A stretch of 64,000 nt of DNA from JAVBKX01 sp031553835 (GCA_031553835.1 JAVBKX010000006.1:62001-126000), one strand, 5' to 3'; positions 17,771 to 28,386 are shown, counted from the stretch's first letter. A program made the numbers and translations. The notes: generated from the sequence alone by a model not told the origin.

Positions 17771-19447
17771 ATGGCAAAAACAGTTAAAGAACAGCGGCCG
17801 GACTATCTTTTTGAAACCAGTTGGGAGGTTTGTAATAAGGTTGGCGGTATTTATACCGTATTATCGACCAAGGCTAAAACGTTGCAGGAAATTTTTGGTG
17901 ACAAAATGATCTTCATTGGTCCGGATATTCCCGGAGAAGAAAATAACATTGACTTTGTTGAAAGTAAGACTTTATATAAAGACTGGAAACAATCGGCCCT
18001 TGCTACAGGATTGAAAATCAGAGTCGGAAGATGGAATATCCCCGGCAAGCCCGTTGCGGTTCTGGTGGATTACCAATCTTATTTTCCACAGAAAAATGAT
18101 CTGTACTATCGAATGTGGCAACAGTTTGAAGTAGAGTCAATTACGGCCTATGGCGATTACGACGAATCGTGCATGTTTGCTTATGCTACCGGCTTGGTAA
18201 TCGAAAATTTCTGTAAGTTCTACCAATTGGAAGACAAAAAAATAGTGGCTCATTTCAATGAATGGATGCTGGGTATGGGCGCTTTGTACATCAAAGATGT
18301 CATGCCTGCCATTGCTACCATTTTTACTACCCATGCCACTTCGATCGGACGTTCGATTGCCGGTAATGATAAACCGCTCTATCAATATTTTTCAGCATAC
18401 AATGGCGACCAAATGGCTAAGGAATTGAATATGGAAGCCAAGCATTCATTGGAAAAACATACCGCCCATGAAGTGGATTGTTTTACGACGGTAAGCGAAT
18501 TGACTGCTGCCGAATGCGAACAATTACTGGATAAAAAGCCCGATGTGGTTACTCCAAATGGATTTGAAAGTAATTTTGTTCCCAACGATAAAGCCTACGA
18601 CCGGAAACGGAAGGCTGCCCGTGCGTCATTAATCGAGGTGGCCGAACGATTGACAGGGGAATCTGTTTCGGACGATGCATTTCTGATTTCTATCAGTGGA
18701 CGTTATGAATATAAAAACAAAGGCATTGATTTATTTATCGAAGCGTTGAACAGAATACGTTGCGCAGGGACTTCCGGCCGGCAGATCCTTGCTTTTATAC
18801 TGGTTCCTGCCTGGAATAAGGGCGCACGCAAAGATCTTCAGGATCGTTTTGATCAGGAAGAAACCCATGCGACACCTCTTCCGCACCCTTATGTAACACA
18901 TGATTTGTATGAATTTACTTCCGATAAAATTTGTAACTATTTAAAATACCTGCATTTCATTAATCATCCGTCCGATAATGTGAAGATTATATTCGTTCCT
19001 TCGTATTTAAATGGCAATGACGGTATTTTTGATCTCGCTTATTACGATTTATTAATCGGAATGGATTTAACGCTATATCCCTCATATTATGAACCTTGGG
19101 GTTATACGCCTTTAGAAAGTATTGCATTTTCCATACCTACCGTTACTACGGATCTGGCCGGATTTGGCCGGTGGGCTGTTCATGAGAAAGCCGATGGTTT
19201 GGCCGATGGAGTGGAGGTATTAACACGAACTGACGACAATTATTATAGCGTGGCCGATACACTCAAGACGATGATTTTAGAGTATATCGGCGTTTCCGAA
19301 GCAGATAAAAAGAAAACGCGGAATGCTGCGGCCGTATTGGCGGAAAGAGCGTCGTGGTCTCATTTTATCAATCATTATTTGCGAGCCTACGATATTGCAT
19401 TGAAGGAAGCCGAAAAAAGGAATAAAAAAATAAAACATAAAAAATAA
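17771..19447 (+). CDS. glgA: Glycogen synthase, GT3-like
   Basis: A 558-residue cytosolic glycosyltransferase. The opening FETSWEVCNKVGGIYTVLSTKA and the late YPSYYEPWGYTPLESIAFSIPTVTTDLAGFG match the GT3 (animal/fungal-type) glycogen synthase signature rather than the bacterial ADP-glucose GT5 enzymes, so UDP-glucose may be the donor. Members of Bacteroidetes are known to carry such GT3-like proteins. It is followed 91 bases later by a glycogen phosphorylase gene, so synthesis and breakdown enzymes share a locus. The stretch between them carries a hairpin. Confidence 0.88.
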   Translation: MAKTVKEQRPDYLFETSWEVCNKVGGIYTVLSTKAKTLQEIFGDKMIFIGPDIPGEENNIDFVESKTLYKDWKQSALATGLKIRVGRWNIPGKPVAVLVDYQSYFPQKNDLYYRMWQQFEVESITAYGDYDESCMFAYATGLVIENFCKFYQLEDKKIVAHFNEWMLGMGALYIKDVMPAIATIFTTHATSIGRSIAGNDKPLYQYFSAYNGDQMAKELNMEAKHSLEKHTAHEVDCFTTVSELTAAECEQLLDKKPDVVTPNGFESNFVPNDKAYDRKRKAARASLIEVAERLTGESVSDDAFLISISGRYEYKNKGIDLFIEALNRIRCAGTSGRQILAFILVPAWNKGARKDLQDRFDQEETHATPLPHPYVTHDLYEFTSDKICNYLKYLHFINHPSDNVKIIFVPSYLNGNDGIFDLAYYDLLIGMDLTLYPSYYEPWGYTPLESIAFSIPTVTTDLAGFGRWAVHEKADGLADGVEVLTRTDDNYYSVADTLKTMILEYIGVSEADKKKTRNAAAVLAERASWSHFINHYLRAYDIALKEAEKRNKKIKHKK

Positions 19448-19476
19448 AAAGTAAGAACTAAGCATTGCGTTTTCAT

Positions 19477-19505
19477 GTTTTACACTTGTCTGATCAGTGT
19501 AAAAC
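19477..19505 (+). other. Intercistronic hairpin between glgA and glgP
   Basis: GTTTTACACT (19477-19486) and its perfect complement (19496-19505) form a 10-bp stem with a 9-base loop. There is no U-tract, so mRNA processing or stabilisation is more likely than termination. The surrounding 91 bases have no clear -7 box. Confidence 0.5.
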
Positions 19506-19538
19506 TTATAGTAATGATATAACTTATAATATATAATC

Positions 19539-22109
19539 ATGAAGATTAAAGCAAATTACACAAACGAACCGGTTTGGAGCGATACGCATGTAAGATCCAA
19601 ACTGCCGAAAGAATTAAAAGCATTGGATGAAATTGCCCATAATATGTGGTGGGTATGGAATTATGAAGCCATTCAACTATTTTCCGCATTGGACAAAGAC
19701 CTTTGGGCGCAAACCGAAGGCAACCCTGTAGCGCTTTTACAACGGTTGTCTTTTGCTAAAGTGGAAGAGATCATCAACAATGCCGATTTGATGAAACAAA
19801 TTACGAACGTTTATACCAAATACCAAACTTATCTGAATGTAAAACCGGACGCTACGAAGCCATCTATTGCCTATTTCAGTATGGAATACGGATTGAGCAA
19901 CGTATTGAAAATCTATTCCGGCGGATTAGGTATTTTGGCTGGAGACTATATTAAAGAAGCCAGCGATTGCAATATTGATTTATGTGCAGTCGGATTTTTG
20001 TATCGTTATGGCTATTTTACACAATCGTTGTCGATGGATGGCCAGCAAATTGCCAACTATGAAGCCCAAGTATTTGATCAACTTCCTGTAGAACAATTGT
20101 TTGAAGCCGACGGTCAACCCATGATCCTGGAGGTTCCATTTGCTAACCATACTGTTTATTCCCATGTTTGGAGAGTAAATGTAGGGCGTGTAAGCCTATA
20201 CCTGATGGATACGGATTTTGAGAAAAACAGCGATTGGGATCGTTCGATTACCCACCAACTATATGGCGGAGATTGGGAAAACCGCATTAAGCAAGAATAT
20301 TTATTGGGAGTTGGAGGTATTTTGCTTTTGAATAAATTGGGAATCAAGAAACAAGTGTATCATTGTAATGAAGGCCATGCAGCATTGATTAACGTTCAAC
20401 GGTTGGTTGATTACATTCAGTACGATAAACTTTCTTTCCAGGAAGCATTGGAAATGGTACGGTCTTCGGCTCTTTATACCTGCCACACTCCGGTTCCTGC
20501 CGGACATGATTACTTTGAAGAAGGTCTTTTCTCAAAATATTTAGGACAGTATCCTGCGAAATTAGGTATCTCTTGGCAGGAGTTTATGGATATGGGACGT
20601 GAAAACCCCGGTTCCAATGAAAAATTTTCGATGAGTGTATTTGCGTTAAATACCTGCCAGGAAGCCAATGGCGTTAGTTTATTGCACGGATTGGTTTCTC
20701 AGAAAATGTTTGCTCCCGTTTGGAAAGGGTATTTTCCGGAAGAATTGCATGTCGGATATGTAACGAATGGCGTACACATGCCAACATGGGCTACATCTGA
20801 GTGGAGGCGTTTTTACGAACAGTATTTTGAAAAGAATTTTTACTCCGATCAATCCAATACTGCTATCTGGGAAGAAATCTACAATGTACCGGATGAAGAG
20901 ATTTGGAATGTTAGGATGACATTGAAAAAACGGTTGATTACGTATATCCGGGAACAATTTAAGGACAGTTGGCTGAAAAACCAGGGAGATCCGTCGCAAG
21001 TGGTTTCCATTATGGGAAAAATAGATCCGAATGCCTTGTTGATTGGTTTTGGACGACGCTTTGCCACTTACAAAAGAGCGCATTTGTTGTTTACTGATTT
21101 AGACCGGTTGGCGAAAATTGTTAATAACCCAAATTATCCTGTTCAGTTTATTTACACAGGAAAAGCGCACCCGGCAGATGGCGGCGGTCAAGGTTTGATT
21201 AAGCATATTGTTGAAATATCCCGTCGTCCTGAATTTCAGGGTAAAATCATTTTCCTTGAAAACTATGATATGCGTTTGGCCAAACGCTTGGTTTCCGGGG
21301 TTGATGTTTGGTTAAATACACCGACCAGACCATTGGAAGCTTCCGGAACATCAGGAGAAAAAGCTGAAATGAATGGCGTTCTAAATTTCTCTGTATTAGA
21401 TGGTTGGTGGTATGAAGGATTCCGCGAAGGCGCGGGATGGGCGTTGACGGAAAAACGTACGTACGATAATCAGCAATATCAGGATCAATTAGATGCCGCC
21501 ACTATTTATTCCATGCTCGAAAATGATGTAATCCCGTTATACTATGCTCGCAATAGTAAAGGATATTCGCCCGAATGGATACAATACATTAAAAATTCTA
21601 TTGCTCAGATTGCTCCTCATTATACAACCAAACGTATGATTGATGACTATATTGATCGTTTCTACTCTAAACTGGCATCGCGTGCGGGAAAATTAGGAGC
21701 AAATCATTTTGAGCAAGCCAAAGCTATTGCCGCCTGGAAAGAACAAGTTGCTTCGCATTGGGATACCATTGAAGTTGTCTCTATTCAAACAGATGCAGAA
21801 ATGAATGGAGGATTTATGGAAGTCGGCGATATGAGAAAAGTGGATATTGTATTGGATTGGAAAGGAATTCCCAATGCCTTGGGAATTGATATAGTGTGTA
21901 TGCCTGATGACACCACTCCCGATTCTCAACGTAAACTTTTAATTACACCGATGGCATTGAGCAAAACAGAAGGTTCCCGGATGCATTTCTGCGGAAAAGT
22001 AACAGCAACAGAGACCGGTCGTTTCAAAATCGGATTCCGCATTTATCCATTTAACAAGGAATTACCTCATAAAATGGATTTTGCGTATGTGAAATGGATC
22101 AATAAATAA
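19539..22109 (+). CDS. glgP: Alpha-glucan (glycogen) phosphorylase, GT35
   Basis: An 856-residue enzyme releasing glucose-1-phosphate from alpha-1,4-glucans using pyridoxal phosphate. The N-terminal portion (ALDEIAHNMWWVWNYEA) is the DUF3417 domain of the alpha-glucan phosphorylase subgroup, followed by IAYFSMEYGLS, YSGGLGILAGDY and the cofactor region EASGTSGEKAEMNG, in which Lys608 should hold the cofactor. It is the distal gene of the glycogen pair and is followed by a strong terminator. Confidence 0.96.
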   Translation: MKIKANYTNEPVWSDTHVRSKLPKELKALDEIAHNMWWVWNYEAIQLFSALDKDLWAQTEGNPVALLQRLSFAKVEEIINNADLMKQITNVYTKYQTYLNVKPDATKPSIAYFSMEYGLSNVLKIYSGGLGILAGDYIKEASDCNIDLCAVGFLYRYGYFTQSLSMDGQQIANYEAQVFDQLPVEQLFEADGQPMILEVPFANHTVYSHVWRVNVGRVSLYLMDTDFEKNSDWDRSITHQLYGGDWENRIKQEYLLGVGGILLLNKLGIKKQVYHCNEGHAALINVQRLVDYIQYDKLSFQEALEMVRSSALYTCHTPVPAGHDYFEEGLFSKYLGQYPAKLGISWQEFMDMGRENPGSNEKFSMSVFALNTCQEANGVSLLHGLVSQKMFAPVWKGYFPEELHVGYVTNGVHMPTWATSEWRRFYEQYFEKNFYSDQSNTAIWEEIYNVPDEEIWNVRMTLKKRLITYIREQFKDSWLKNQGDPSQVVSIMGKIDPNALLIGFGRRFATYKRAHLLFTDLDRLAKIVNNPNYPVQFIYTGKAHPADGGGQGLIKHIVEISRRPEFQGKIIFLENYDMRLAKRLVSGVDVWLNTPTRPLEASGTSGEKAEMNGVLNFSVLDGWWYEGFREGAGWALTEKRTYDNQQYQDQLDAATIYSMLENDVIPLYYARNSKGYSPEWIQYIKNSIAQIAPHYTTKRMIDDYIDRFYSKLASRAGKLGANHFEQAKAIAAWKEQVASHWDTIEVVSIQTDAEMNGGFMEVGDMRKVDIVLDWKGIPNALGIDIVCMPDDTTPDSQRKLLITPMALSKTEGSRMHFCGKVTATETGRFKIGFRIYPFNKELPHKMDFAYVKWINK

Positions 22110-22124
22110 ATATACTGAAGCGTC

Positions 22125-22152
22125 ATCCCGGCTAAAAAAGCCGGGATTTCTT
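22125..22152 (+). terminator. Rho-independent terminator after glgP
   Basis: ATCCCGGCT and AGCCGGGAT form a perfect 9-bp stem with a five-A loop (22125-22147), followed by a T-rich stretch ttctttag. It lies 15 bases after the glgP stop and 8 bases before the next start. Confidence 0.85.
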
Positions 22153-22160
22153 TAGTAACC

Positions 22161-24497
22161 ATGAAACGTTTTATTACATTTCTACTATTGTTCATTTCTT
22201 TCAGTTTGGTTGCTCAGGAGCAACAAAATGTAAGAAATAGTATATTTTATTATAATACATTACGATACAGGCAATTATCGATTGATGCCGATACCATTAT
22301 TCAGCAGGTCATTACCAACAAAGGCCGGAATAATCATACCTTACAACCCTATTATCAATTTGATTTTTATCAAAAAACATCTATTGATTGGATCGTAAAT
22401 CAATATGTTTTAAAAAATCAGGTAGATTACTCTACTGCACGAAATGATTTTCTTTTTAGACAAATCATACATCCTTTTGAAGCATGGCTGCAATTTTTCA
22501 GGCCGACGTTGGAAGAACCGGATAATCTGGCCATGACTGCCTTGATGTATGAAGATTATAAAACATTATATGTTGATAATCAGAATGATATAAAAGGAGT
22601 TATATATCATGCTTCCCAGAAAAAAGGCTTTTTTGAAGTCATAGGCAAGCAAAATATAGCCTATTTTTTTGATGAAGTATTTGGCGATATTGATTTGTAC
22701 CAGGACAAAGTAGAAATTATGTTGCTGTCTTTTATCAGCCCTTTGGCCGATAATGCCCTCCGAAAGTATTTTTTTCGGTTGACGGGTGAAAAAAATGTAC
22801 GAGGAATTCCTTGTTATGAAGTTGCTTTTTATGGCAAATCTTTGAAAGAAAATGTTTTTGCCGGATGTCTTTATATTTCGAAAGATGGGAATTATTCATT
22901 GATGAAAGCCCAATTCACACTGAATAATCCCAATAATATGAATTTTTTTAAAGACATTCTGATTACTCACCATTTTAATCAAAAAGAATATACCACAGTG
23001 CCGGTGCATAAACAGAGTTTAGTGTTGCTGGGTAATGAAATAGACGGATATCTACAGGCCGAACGGGATGCCATTTATACTTCTTTTAATTTAGAGGAAC
23101 CGGATACAAAGCTTAAACAAGGTCAATCGTTTGAAGAAGGTTATAAAAATCGAAATGAAACGTATTGGCAACAAGTCAGGTCGATTCCGTTGACTCCCGC
23201 TCAAACCCAATTAGATACATTACTTGTAACTGCAAATCATACAGCCAAATACAAGCAACTCCAGAATGCATTGTTGCTGATCATGAACAATCATCTTGCT
23301 GTAGGGGGAATTGATGGTAAGGCAGAAATAGGCCCTTTGACTCAATTTATCAGTTACAACAGTATGGAAGGCGTCAGACTGAGGGTAGGAGGGAATTCTA
23401 CATTAAATCTGTTTGACCGTTGTATCATGGGAGGTTATGCGGCGTACGGAATTACCGATGGAAAATTTAAAGGCCGGGCTGATTTAACCTGGTCACTGCT
23501 TCCACGAGACCATTTTATCTGGGAATATCCTAAACGATTGCTTTCTTTGTCTTTTGTGAATGATTTGAATATTCCCGGCCAGGATTTACTGACCAGTACA
23601 CGAGACAATTTCATGTATTCATTTGCTCATGCTTCGACCAATAACATGTCATTGCAACGCATTGGAATACTTACTTTTGAAAATGAAAATGAACATAATT
23701 TTTCGTATAAAATCGGGGGGAAATATTTATATGATGATCCCGAAGGAATTGTGCAATACATGCAAGTGCAAAATACAGATACAACAATTATAAACAATGT
23801 AACAACCGCTGAAATATTACTTTCGTTGCGCTATTCTCCCGGTGAAAAATTTATTCAGAATCGGGATAAAAGGGTGTTCATTCGCAAAGGAAAGGTGGAA
23901 TTGAATCTCAATCATCGGATCGGAATTAAAGGCATATTCGGTTCGGATTATAATTATCAAATCACTGATTTTTCGGCTTATAAGAAAATTCCATTCGGAA
24001 GAAATTACGGTGATATAGATCTTCATTTGTATGGCGGAAAAGTATGGAATCGCGTTCCGTTCCCTCTTTTATTCATTCCGCAAGGAAATCAAAGCTATAT
24101 TTTTGAACAGACAGGATATAATTGCATGAACTTTTATGAGTTTACTACAGACCGTTTTATATCAGGTAATGTAAACTTATTGTTTAATTGGTCGCCATTT
24201 CAGTGGATTGATAAAAAAAATAAAATAAAAACCAGCGTGGGAGGACGCGCTATTTATGGGCCGTTATCAGATAACAACAATCCCTTATATCATCCTGAAT
24301 TATTTGTTTTTAATGAAGGAGTTAAACCGTTGGACAATACGCCTTATGTTGAAATAAATATCGGTTTGGCTAATGTTTTCAAGATTTTACGTTTAGAATA
24401 TGTGCGACGCTTAACCTACCTGAATGAAAATGCTGACGACGGTGGACATAAGGTTCTGAAAGGTTCTGTCTTAGTAACAGGAAGTTTTTCATTTTAA
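22161..24497 (+). CDS. DUF5686-family outer-membrane protein
   Basis: A 778-residue protein with a cleavable signal peptide (ITFLLLFISFSLVAQ). The pattern ADTIIQQVITNKGRNN then VEIMLLSFISPLADNALRKYFFRLTGE is that of DUF5686 proteins. These usually have an N-terminal carboxypeptidase-regulatory-like domain, absent here, and a C-terminal outer-membrane beta-barrel. The end, with alternating hydrophobic strands and a final VTGSFSF ending in Phe, fits a barrel. Function is unknown. A second family member, cut by the window edge, lies at 63408. Confidence 0.8.
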   Translation: MKRFITFLLLFISFSLVAQEQQNVRNSIFYYNTLRYRQLSIDADTIIQQVITNKGRNNHTLQPYYQFDFYQKTSIDWIVNQYVLKNQVDYSTARNDFLFRQIIHPFEAWLQFFRPTLEEPDNLAMTALMYEDYKTLYVDNQNDIKGVIYHASQKKGFFEVIGKQNIAYFFDEVFGDIDLYQDKVEIMLLSFISPLADNALRKYFFRLTGEKNVRGIPCYEVAFYGKSLKENVFAGCLYISKDGNYSLMKAQFTLNNPNNMNFFKDILITHHFNQKEYTTVPVHKQSLVLLGNEIDGYLQAERDAIYTSFNLEEPDTKLKQGQSFEEGYKNRNETYWQQVRSIPLTPAQTQLDTLLVTANHTAKYKQLQNALLLIMNNHLAVGGIDGKAEIGPLTQFISYNSMEGVRLRVGGNSTLNLFDRCIMGGYAAYGITDGKFKGRADLTWSLLPRDHFIWEYPKRLLSLSFVNDLNIPGQDLLTSTRDNFMYSFAHASTNNMSLQRIGILTFENENEHNFSYKIGGKYLYDDPEGIVQYMQVQNTDTTIINNVTTAEILLSLRYSPGEKFIQNRDKRVFIRKGKVELNLNHRIGIKGIFGSDYNYQITDFSAYKKIPFGRNYGDIDLHLYGGKVWNRVPFPLLFIPQGNQSYIFEQTGYNCMNFYEFTTDRFISGNVNLLFNWSPFQWIDKKNKIKTSVGGRAIYGPLSDNNNPLYHPELFVFNEGVKPLDNTPYVEINIGLANVFKILRLEYVRRLTYLNENADDGGHKVLKGSVLVTGSFSF

Positions 24498-24504
24498 CCA
24501 TAGA

Positions 24505-24547
24505 AAAACACGAAAATTCAAAGACACGATTTATGTCTTCGTGTTTT
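24505..24547 (+). repeat. Imperfect inverted-repeat element before pheT
   Basis: AAAACACG (24505-24512) pairs with CGTGTTTT (24540-24547) and AAGAC (24521-24525) with GTCTT (24535-24539), giving a bulged hairpin. It starts ATAGAAAAACACG at 24500, close to the ATAG(A/C)ACAC terminus of the family. It lies directly after the DUF5686 stop and 55 bases before the pheT start. It could end the upstream transcript. Confidence 0.6.
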
Positions 24548-24601
24548 GCGGGTTCTGTAAAAATGATTAATTTTGACGGCCTAAAAAAATCAAATGAATT
24601 T

Positions 24602-27064
24602 ATGAATATTTCGTACAATTGGCTTAAAGATTATATAAATACCAATTTATCGCCTGAAGAGTTGGCGGCAGCCTTGACTTCCATAGGTTTGGAAACCGGT
24701 AGTGTGGACAAAATAGAGTCAGTTAAAGGAGGCTTGGAAGGTTTGGTAGTAGGAAAAGTACTGACTTGTGAAACGCATCCCGACTCGGATCATCTTCATG
24801 TAACGACTGTAGATGCCGGAACAGGTGAAATATTGCAAATAGTATGCGGCGCTCCCAATGTGGCGGCCGGACAAACTGTAATTGTAGCGCTTATTGGTAC
24901 AAAATTATATTCGGGAGAAGAAGTATTTACCATAAAAAAATCCAAAATACGAGGAGTGGAATCTTTCGGAATGATTTGTGCTGAAGATGAAATCGGAGTC
25001 GGTACAAGTCATAACGGCATTATTGTTTTACCTGATAATGTGGCTGTTGGTACTCCAGCAAAAGAATATTACCAAATCGAAAATGATTATGTGTTGGAAG
25101 TTGATATTACTCCCAACCGGATAGATGCCGCTTCCCATTATGGTGTAGCGCGCGATTTGGCTGCTTATCTCAAACAAAAGGGACAGGACACAGACCTTTC
25201 CCGTCCATCCATTGAAGCATTTAAAATAGAGGATCATACTCCGGCAGTCGAAGTCGTGGTAGAAAATATTGACGCCTGTCCGCGTTATTCCGGCGTGACC
25301 ATAAAAGGAGTGACTGTTAAAGAAAGTCCGGCCTGGTTACAAAATCGATTGAAAAACATTGGTTTACGTCCGATTAATAATGTTGTGGACATTACAAACT
25401 ACATTCTTCATGAAACCGGGCAACCTTTACATGCTTTCGATTTAAAAGAAATTCAGGGAAACAAAGTATATGTCACTACTTTGCCAGAGGGAACACCTTT
25501 TGTTACACTCGATGGCGTGGAGCGAAAATTGAGTGCTAACGACCTGATGATTTGCAACGAAAAAGAAGGCATGTGTATTGGCGGTGTTTTTGGCGGAATT
25601 CATTCAGGAGTAACCGAAAGTACCACTGATATTTTCCTCGAAAGCGCTTATTTTCATCCGACCTGGATTCGCAAAACCGCCCGTCGTCATGGACTGAATA
25701 CAGATGCATCGTTTCGTTTTGAACGCGGTTGCGATCCCAATAACACATTGTATGTATTAAAACGTGCCGCCTTGTTAATCAAGGAAGTAGCCGGTGGCAC
25801 CTTGTGCGGAACGGTACAGGATATTTATCCGAATCCGGTGGAAAATACCCGTGTCAATCTTTCATTTGACAGGATTAACCGTTTGTTGGGGAAAGAAATT
25901 CCTCATGAAACCATTTTGCAAATTTTACATAATCTGGATATTGAAATCATTCATAAAAAGGCTGATTCGCTTGAATTGAGTATTCCAACTTATCGTGTGG
26001 ATGTAAAACGGGATGTGGACGTTATCGAAGATATTTTACGGATTTATGGCTACAATAATATTGAAATTGGAGAAAGCCTGAATTCCAATCTTTCTTATGA
26101 AACAGAAACGGATAAAAGTTATAAACTACAGCAATTGATTTCGGAGCAACTGACCGGCGCCGGATTCAATGAAATAATGAATAACTCATTGACAGCAAGC
26201 GCTTATTATGAAAATTCATCTGTTTTTCCTTTGGAAAATAATGTAAAAATCAAAAATGCCCTCAGCGCCGAGTTGGAAGTTATGCGACAAACGTTGCTAT
26301 TTGGCGGATTAAGCAGCTTGGTCTATAATATCAATCGCAAAAATCAGGATTTGAAATTTTATGAATTTGGCAATTGTTATTCGTATCATGCTGATAAATT
26401 GAAAGATAATAATCCGTTGACAGCTATCAAAGAAGAATTGTGCCTTGGATTGTGGTTGACCGGCGACAAAGTCTCCGGCAGTTGGATTCATTCAGACGAA
26501 AAATCCTCTATTTTTGAATTAAAATCTTACGTTGATACTATTTTATTGCGATTGGGCGTTTATGCTGGCAAAGTGGTATGTTCTCAGTTTTCGAACGAAA
26601 TCTATTCTGCCGGATTAATGCTTAAAACTATTTCAGGCAGAATATTAGGATCGTTGGGCATTGTGCATCCTATACTATTGAAAACATTTGATATTCATCA
26701 GGAAGTTTATTTTGCCGAATTAAGTTGGGATGCACTGATGAAGGAAATCAAAACAGTCAGGGTCAAGGCGATGGATATACCTAAATTTCCGGCTGTACGA
26801 CGTGATTTGGCATTATTAATCAATAAAGAAATTCAATTTGCAGAAATAGAAAAAGCGGCTTTCGAAGTGGATAAAAAGACACTCAAATCGGTTGTACTTT
26901 TCGATGTGTACGAAGGCAAAAACCTACCGGAAGGTAAAAAATCGTACGCTGCAAGTTTTATTTTGCAAGATGAAGAAAAGACATTGAATGACAAGCAGAT
27001 AGATAATTTAATGAAACGCATCCAGGAAAAATTGGAACAAAAATTAGGAGCGCAATTACGATAA
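24602..27064 (+). CDS. pheT: Phenylalanine--tRNA ligase beta subunit
   Basis: An 820-residue PheT, full length for the order. Domains in order are the tRNA-binding EMAP/OB domain (EGLVVGKVLTCETHPDSDHLHV), B3/4 editing region, B5 domain (VNLSFDRINRLLG), the synthetase-like core and the C-terminal ferredoxin-fold anticodon-binding domain (PKFPAVRRDLALLI). The frame extends upstream to 24533, but that would translate the inverted-repeat arm. ATG 24602 (MNISYNWLKDYI) is the conserved start. pheS is not in the window, as is usual in this phylum, where the subunit genes are often unlinked. Confidence 0.97.
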   Translation: MNISYNWLKDYINTNLSPEELAAALTSIGLETGSVDKIESVKGGLEGLVVGKVLTCETHPDSDHLHVTTVDAGTGEILQIVCGAPNVAAGQTVIVALIGTKLYSGEEVFTIKKSKIRGVESFGMICAEDEIGVGTSHNGIIVLPDNVAVGTPAKEYYQIENDYVLEVDITPNRIDAASHYGVARDLAAYLKQKGQDTDLSRPSIEAFKIEDHTPAVEVVVENIDACPRYSGVTIKGVTVKESPAWLQNRLKNIGLRPINNVVDITNYILHETGQPLHAFDLKEIQGNKVYVTTLPEGTPFVTLDGVERKLSANDLMICNEKEGMCIGGVFGGIHSGVTESTTDIFLESAYFHPTWIRKTARRHGLNTDASFRFERGCDPNNTLYVLKRAALLIKEVAGGTLCGTVQDIYPNPVENTRVNLSFDRINRLLGKEIPHETILQILHNLDIEIIHKKADSLELSIPTYRVDVKRDVDVIEDILRIYGYNNIEIGESLNSNLSYETETDKSYKLQQLISEQLTGAGFNEIMNNSLTASAYYENSSVFPLENNVKIKNALSAELEVMRQTLLFGGLSSLVYNINRKNQDLKFYEFGNCYSYHADKLKDNNPLTAIKEELCLGLWLTGDKVSGSWIHSDEKSSIFELKSYVDTILLRLGVYAGKVVCSQFSNEIYSAGLMLKTISGRILGSLGIVHPILLKTFDIHQEVYFAELSWDALMKEIKTVRVKAMDIPKFPAVRRDLALLINKEIQFAEIEKAAFEVDKKTLKSVVLFDVYEGKNLPEGKKSYAASFILQDEEKTLNDKQIDNLMKRIQEKLEQKLGAQLR

Positions 27065-27075
27065 CTTAATAAATC

Positions 27076-28371
27076 ATGTCGGAAAAAATTGGAAAATGGC
27101 ATTTGATATTTGGAGCAGTTAGTATTCTATTGTTACTGTCGTACGGATTTCTTCAAAAGGGAATTTTACCTTCTTTACAAATAGAAAACATTCCTTTTTA
27201 TGTATTACTTGCAGTGCCGCTTACTTCTGCATTGTTATGTTTACTTTTAGCCTGGATTGTTAGCGCTCAAACGAAAAAATCGAATAGGAATGAGGCAGGT
27301 AACAAACCGGACAATAACATTTCCATATTTTTTAAATCTTACCTTTACTTGTGGACCATTGTTGCGTTGGCCATTGCCGGTGCAGGAGCATTGTATCATA
27401 ATTATGTCGCGGCTAATCCTGATTCGGATATTTTAGTTGCCATGATTGCCATGAGCATTGCATGGACAGGCACCATTATTGTCTGCATTCTGATTTGGGC
27501 GGCTTTTAATATTTGGAAAAGCAATGAAGTAATTGGCGTTATCGTTGGTCTGATCGGTATCCTGCTTTTAGCCGTTACCGGATTTACTACCGCTTATTTT
27601 TATAATGAAATTTGTACCACTGAAGATTCTTCTTCAACTTATTATGGGGATTATGATGGCGGAGATGATTACGAAGCTGCAGCCGTAGAACCAAGTGAAG
27701 ATTATGAAGATTATGAGGCTGATCGGGTATATAGCGACTACGAGTTATACGACAATTCATTTACTTTCATGAAATACAAGCTTAACATTGAAAGTGTGTA
27801 TGATCCCGTACAATTACTTCGCTATTGGAAATACTATGGCTGGCATCCTGAATATGATGAAGATCGTGGAATTTCGAGTTATCGCCATTATCGGGAATGT
27901 GAAGATTGCTTTGATAAACAATATGATAATGCCTATAATGACTCGGAAGCATTGCAAAGCCTTAGTGATTTCTATGCCAATAACCTGACTGATTATTTGA
28001 CTCCGGAAACCTATCAACAATCCGGTGCCAAAAACTTGGTAAAAATGCTGCTGATAGCCCGCGAAGATATTTATTCTCACGAAAATAAGAATGACATATT
28101 AAATAACATGTATGATGTTATGTGCGAAGAAGTACCCGAAGCGTATCAAGATGATATAATGGTATCCTGCCGTTATCCTAAACTATATCCTTACATGTCG
28201 ATTGAAGCCGGAGCTCAAATAGTAGCCAATTCCGGGGAAAATGCGACTGATTGGGAAAAGCAAACGCTGGCTGCCTGGGCATATTCATTTTGGGCGCGTC
28301 GCCATCACGATGGGGTAGATGGTACGGCTTTCAAAATTTTGAAGACAATAGATAAATTATATAACAAATAA
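27076..28371 (+). CDS. Unknown membrane protein with acidic linker, 431 aa
   Basis: Not recognised. The first 180 residues hold about five hydrophobic segments (about 8-28, 40-65, 92-112, 120-145 and 153-178). Next comes a low-complexity stretch very rich in Asp, Glu and Tyr (about 185-225), then a soluble alpha-helical C-terminal domain of about 200 residues with paired cysteines in YRECEDCFD. The start is 11 bases after pheT and 15 bases before yebC, so it is probably co-transcribed with both. It could be a scaffold or sensor in the inner membrane, but no function should be assumed. Confidence 0.7.
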   Translation: MSEKIGKWHLIFGAVSILLLLSYGFLQKGILPSLQIENIPFYVLLAVPLTSALLCLLLAWIVSAQTKKSNRNEAGNKPDNNISIFFKSYLYLWTIVALAIAGAGALYHNYVAANPDSDILVAMIAMSIAWTGTIIVCILIWAAFNIWKSNEVIGVIVGLIGILLLAVTGFTTAYFYNEICTTEDSSSTYYGDYDGGDDYEAAAVEPSEDYEDYEADRVYSDYELYDNSFTFMKYKLNIESVYDPVQLLRYWKYYGWHPEYDEDRGISSYRHYRECEDCFDKQYDNAYNDSEALQSLSDFYANNLTDYLTPETYQQSGAKNLVKMLLIAREDIYSHENKNDILNNMYDVMCEEVPEAYQDDIMVSCRYPKLYPYMSIEAGAQIVANSGENATDWEKQTLAAWAYSFWARRHHDGVDGTAFKILKTIDKLYNK

Positions 28372-28386
28372 TTCTCTTTTGAATTT

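Noticed and set aside
24533..24601. N-terminal extension of pheT (MSSCFAG...)
   Set aside because: It translates the right arm of an inverted repeat; the conserved PheT start is ATG 24602.
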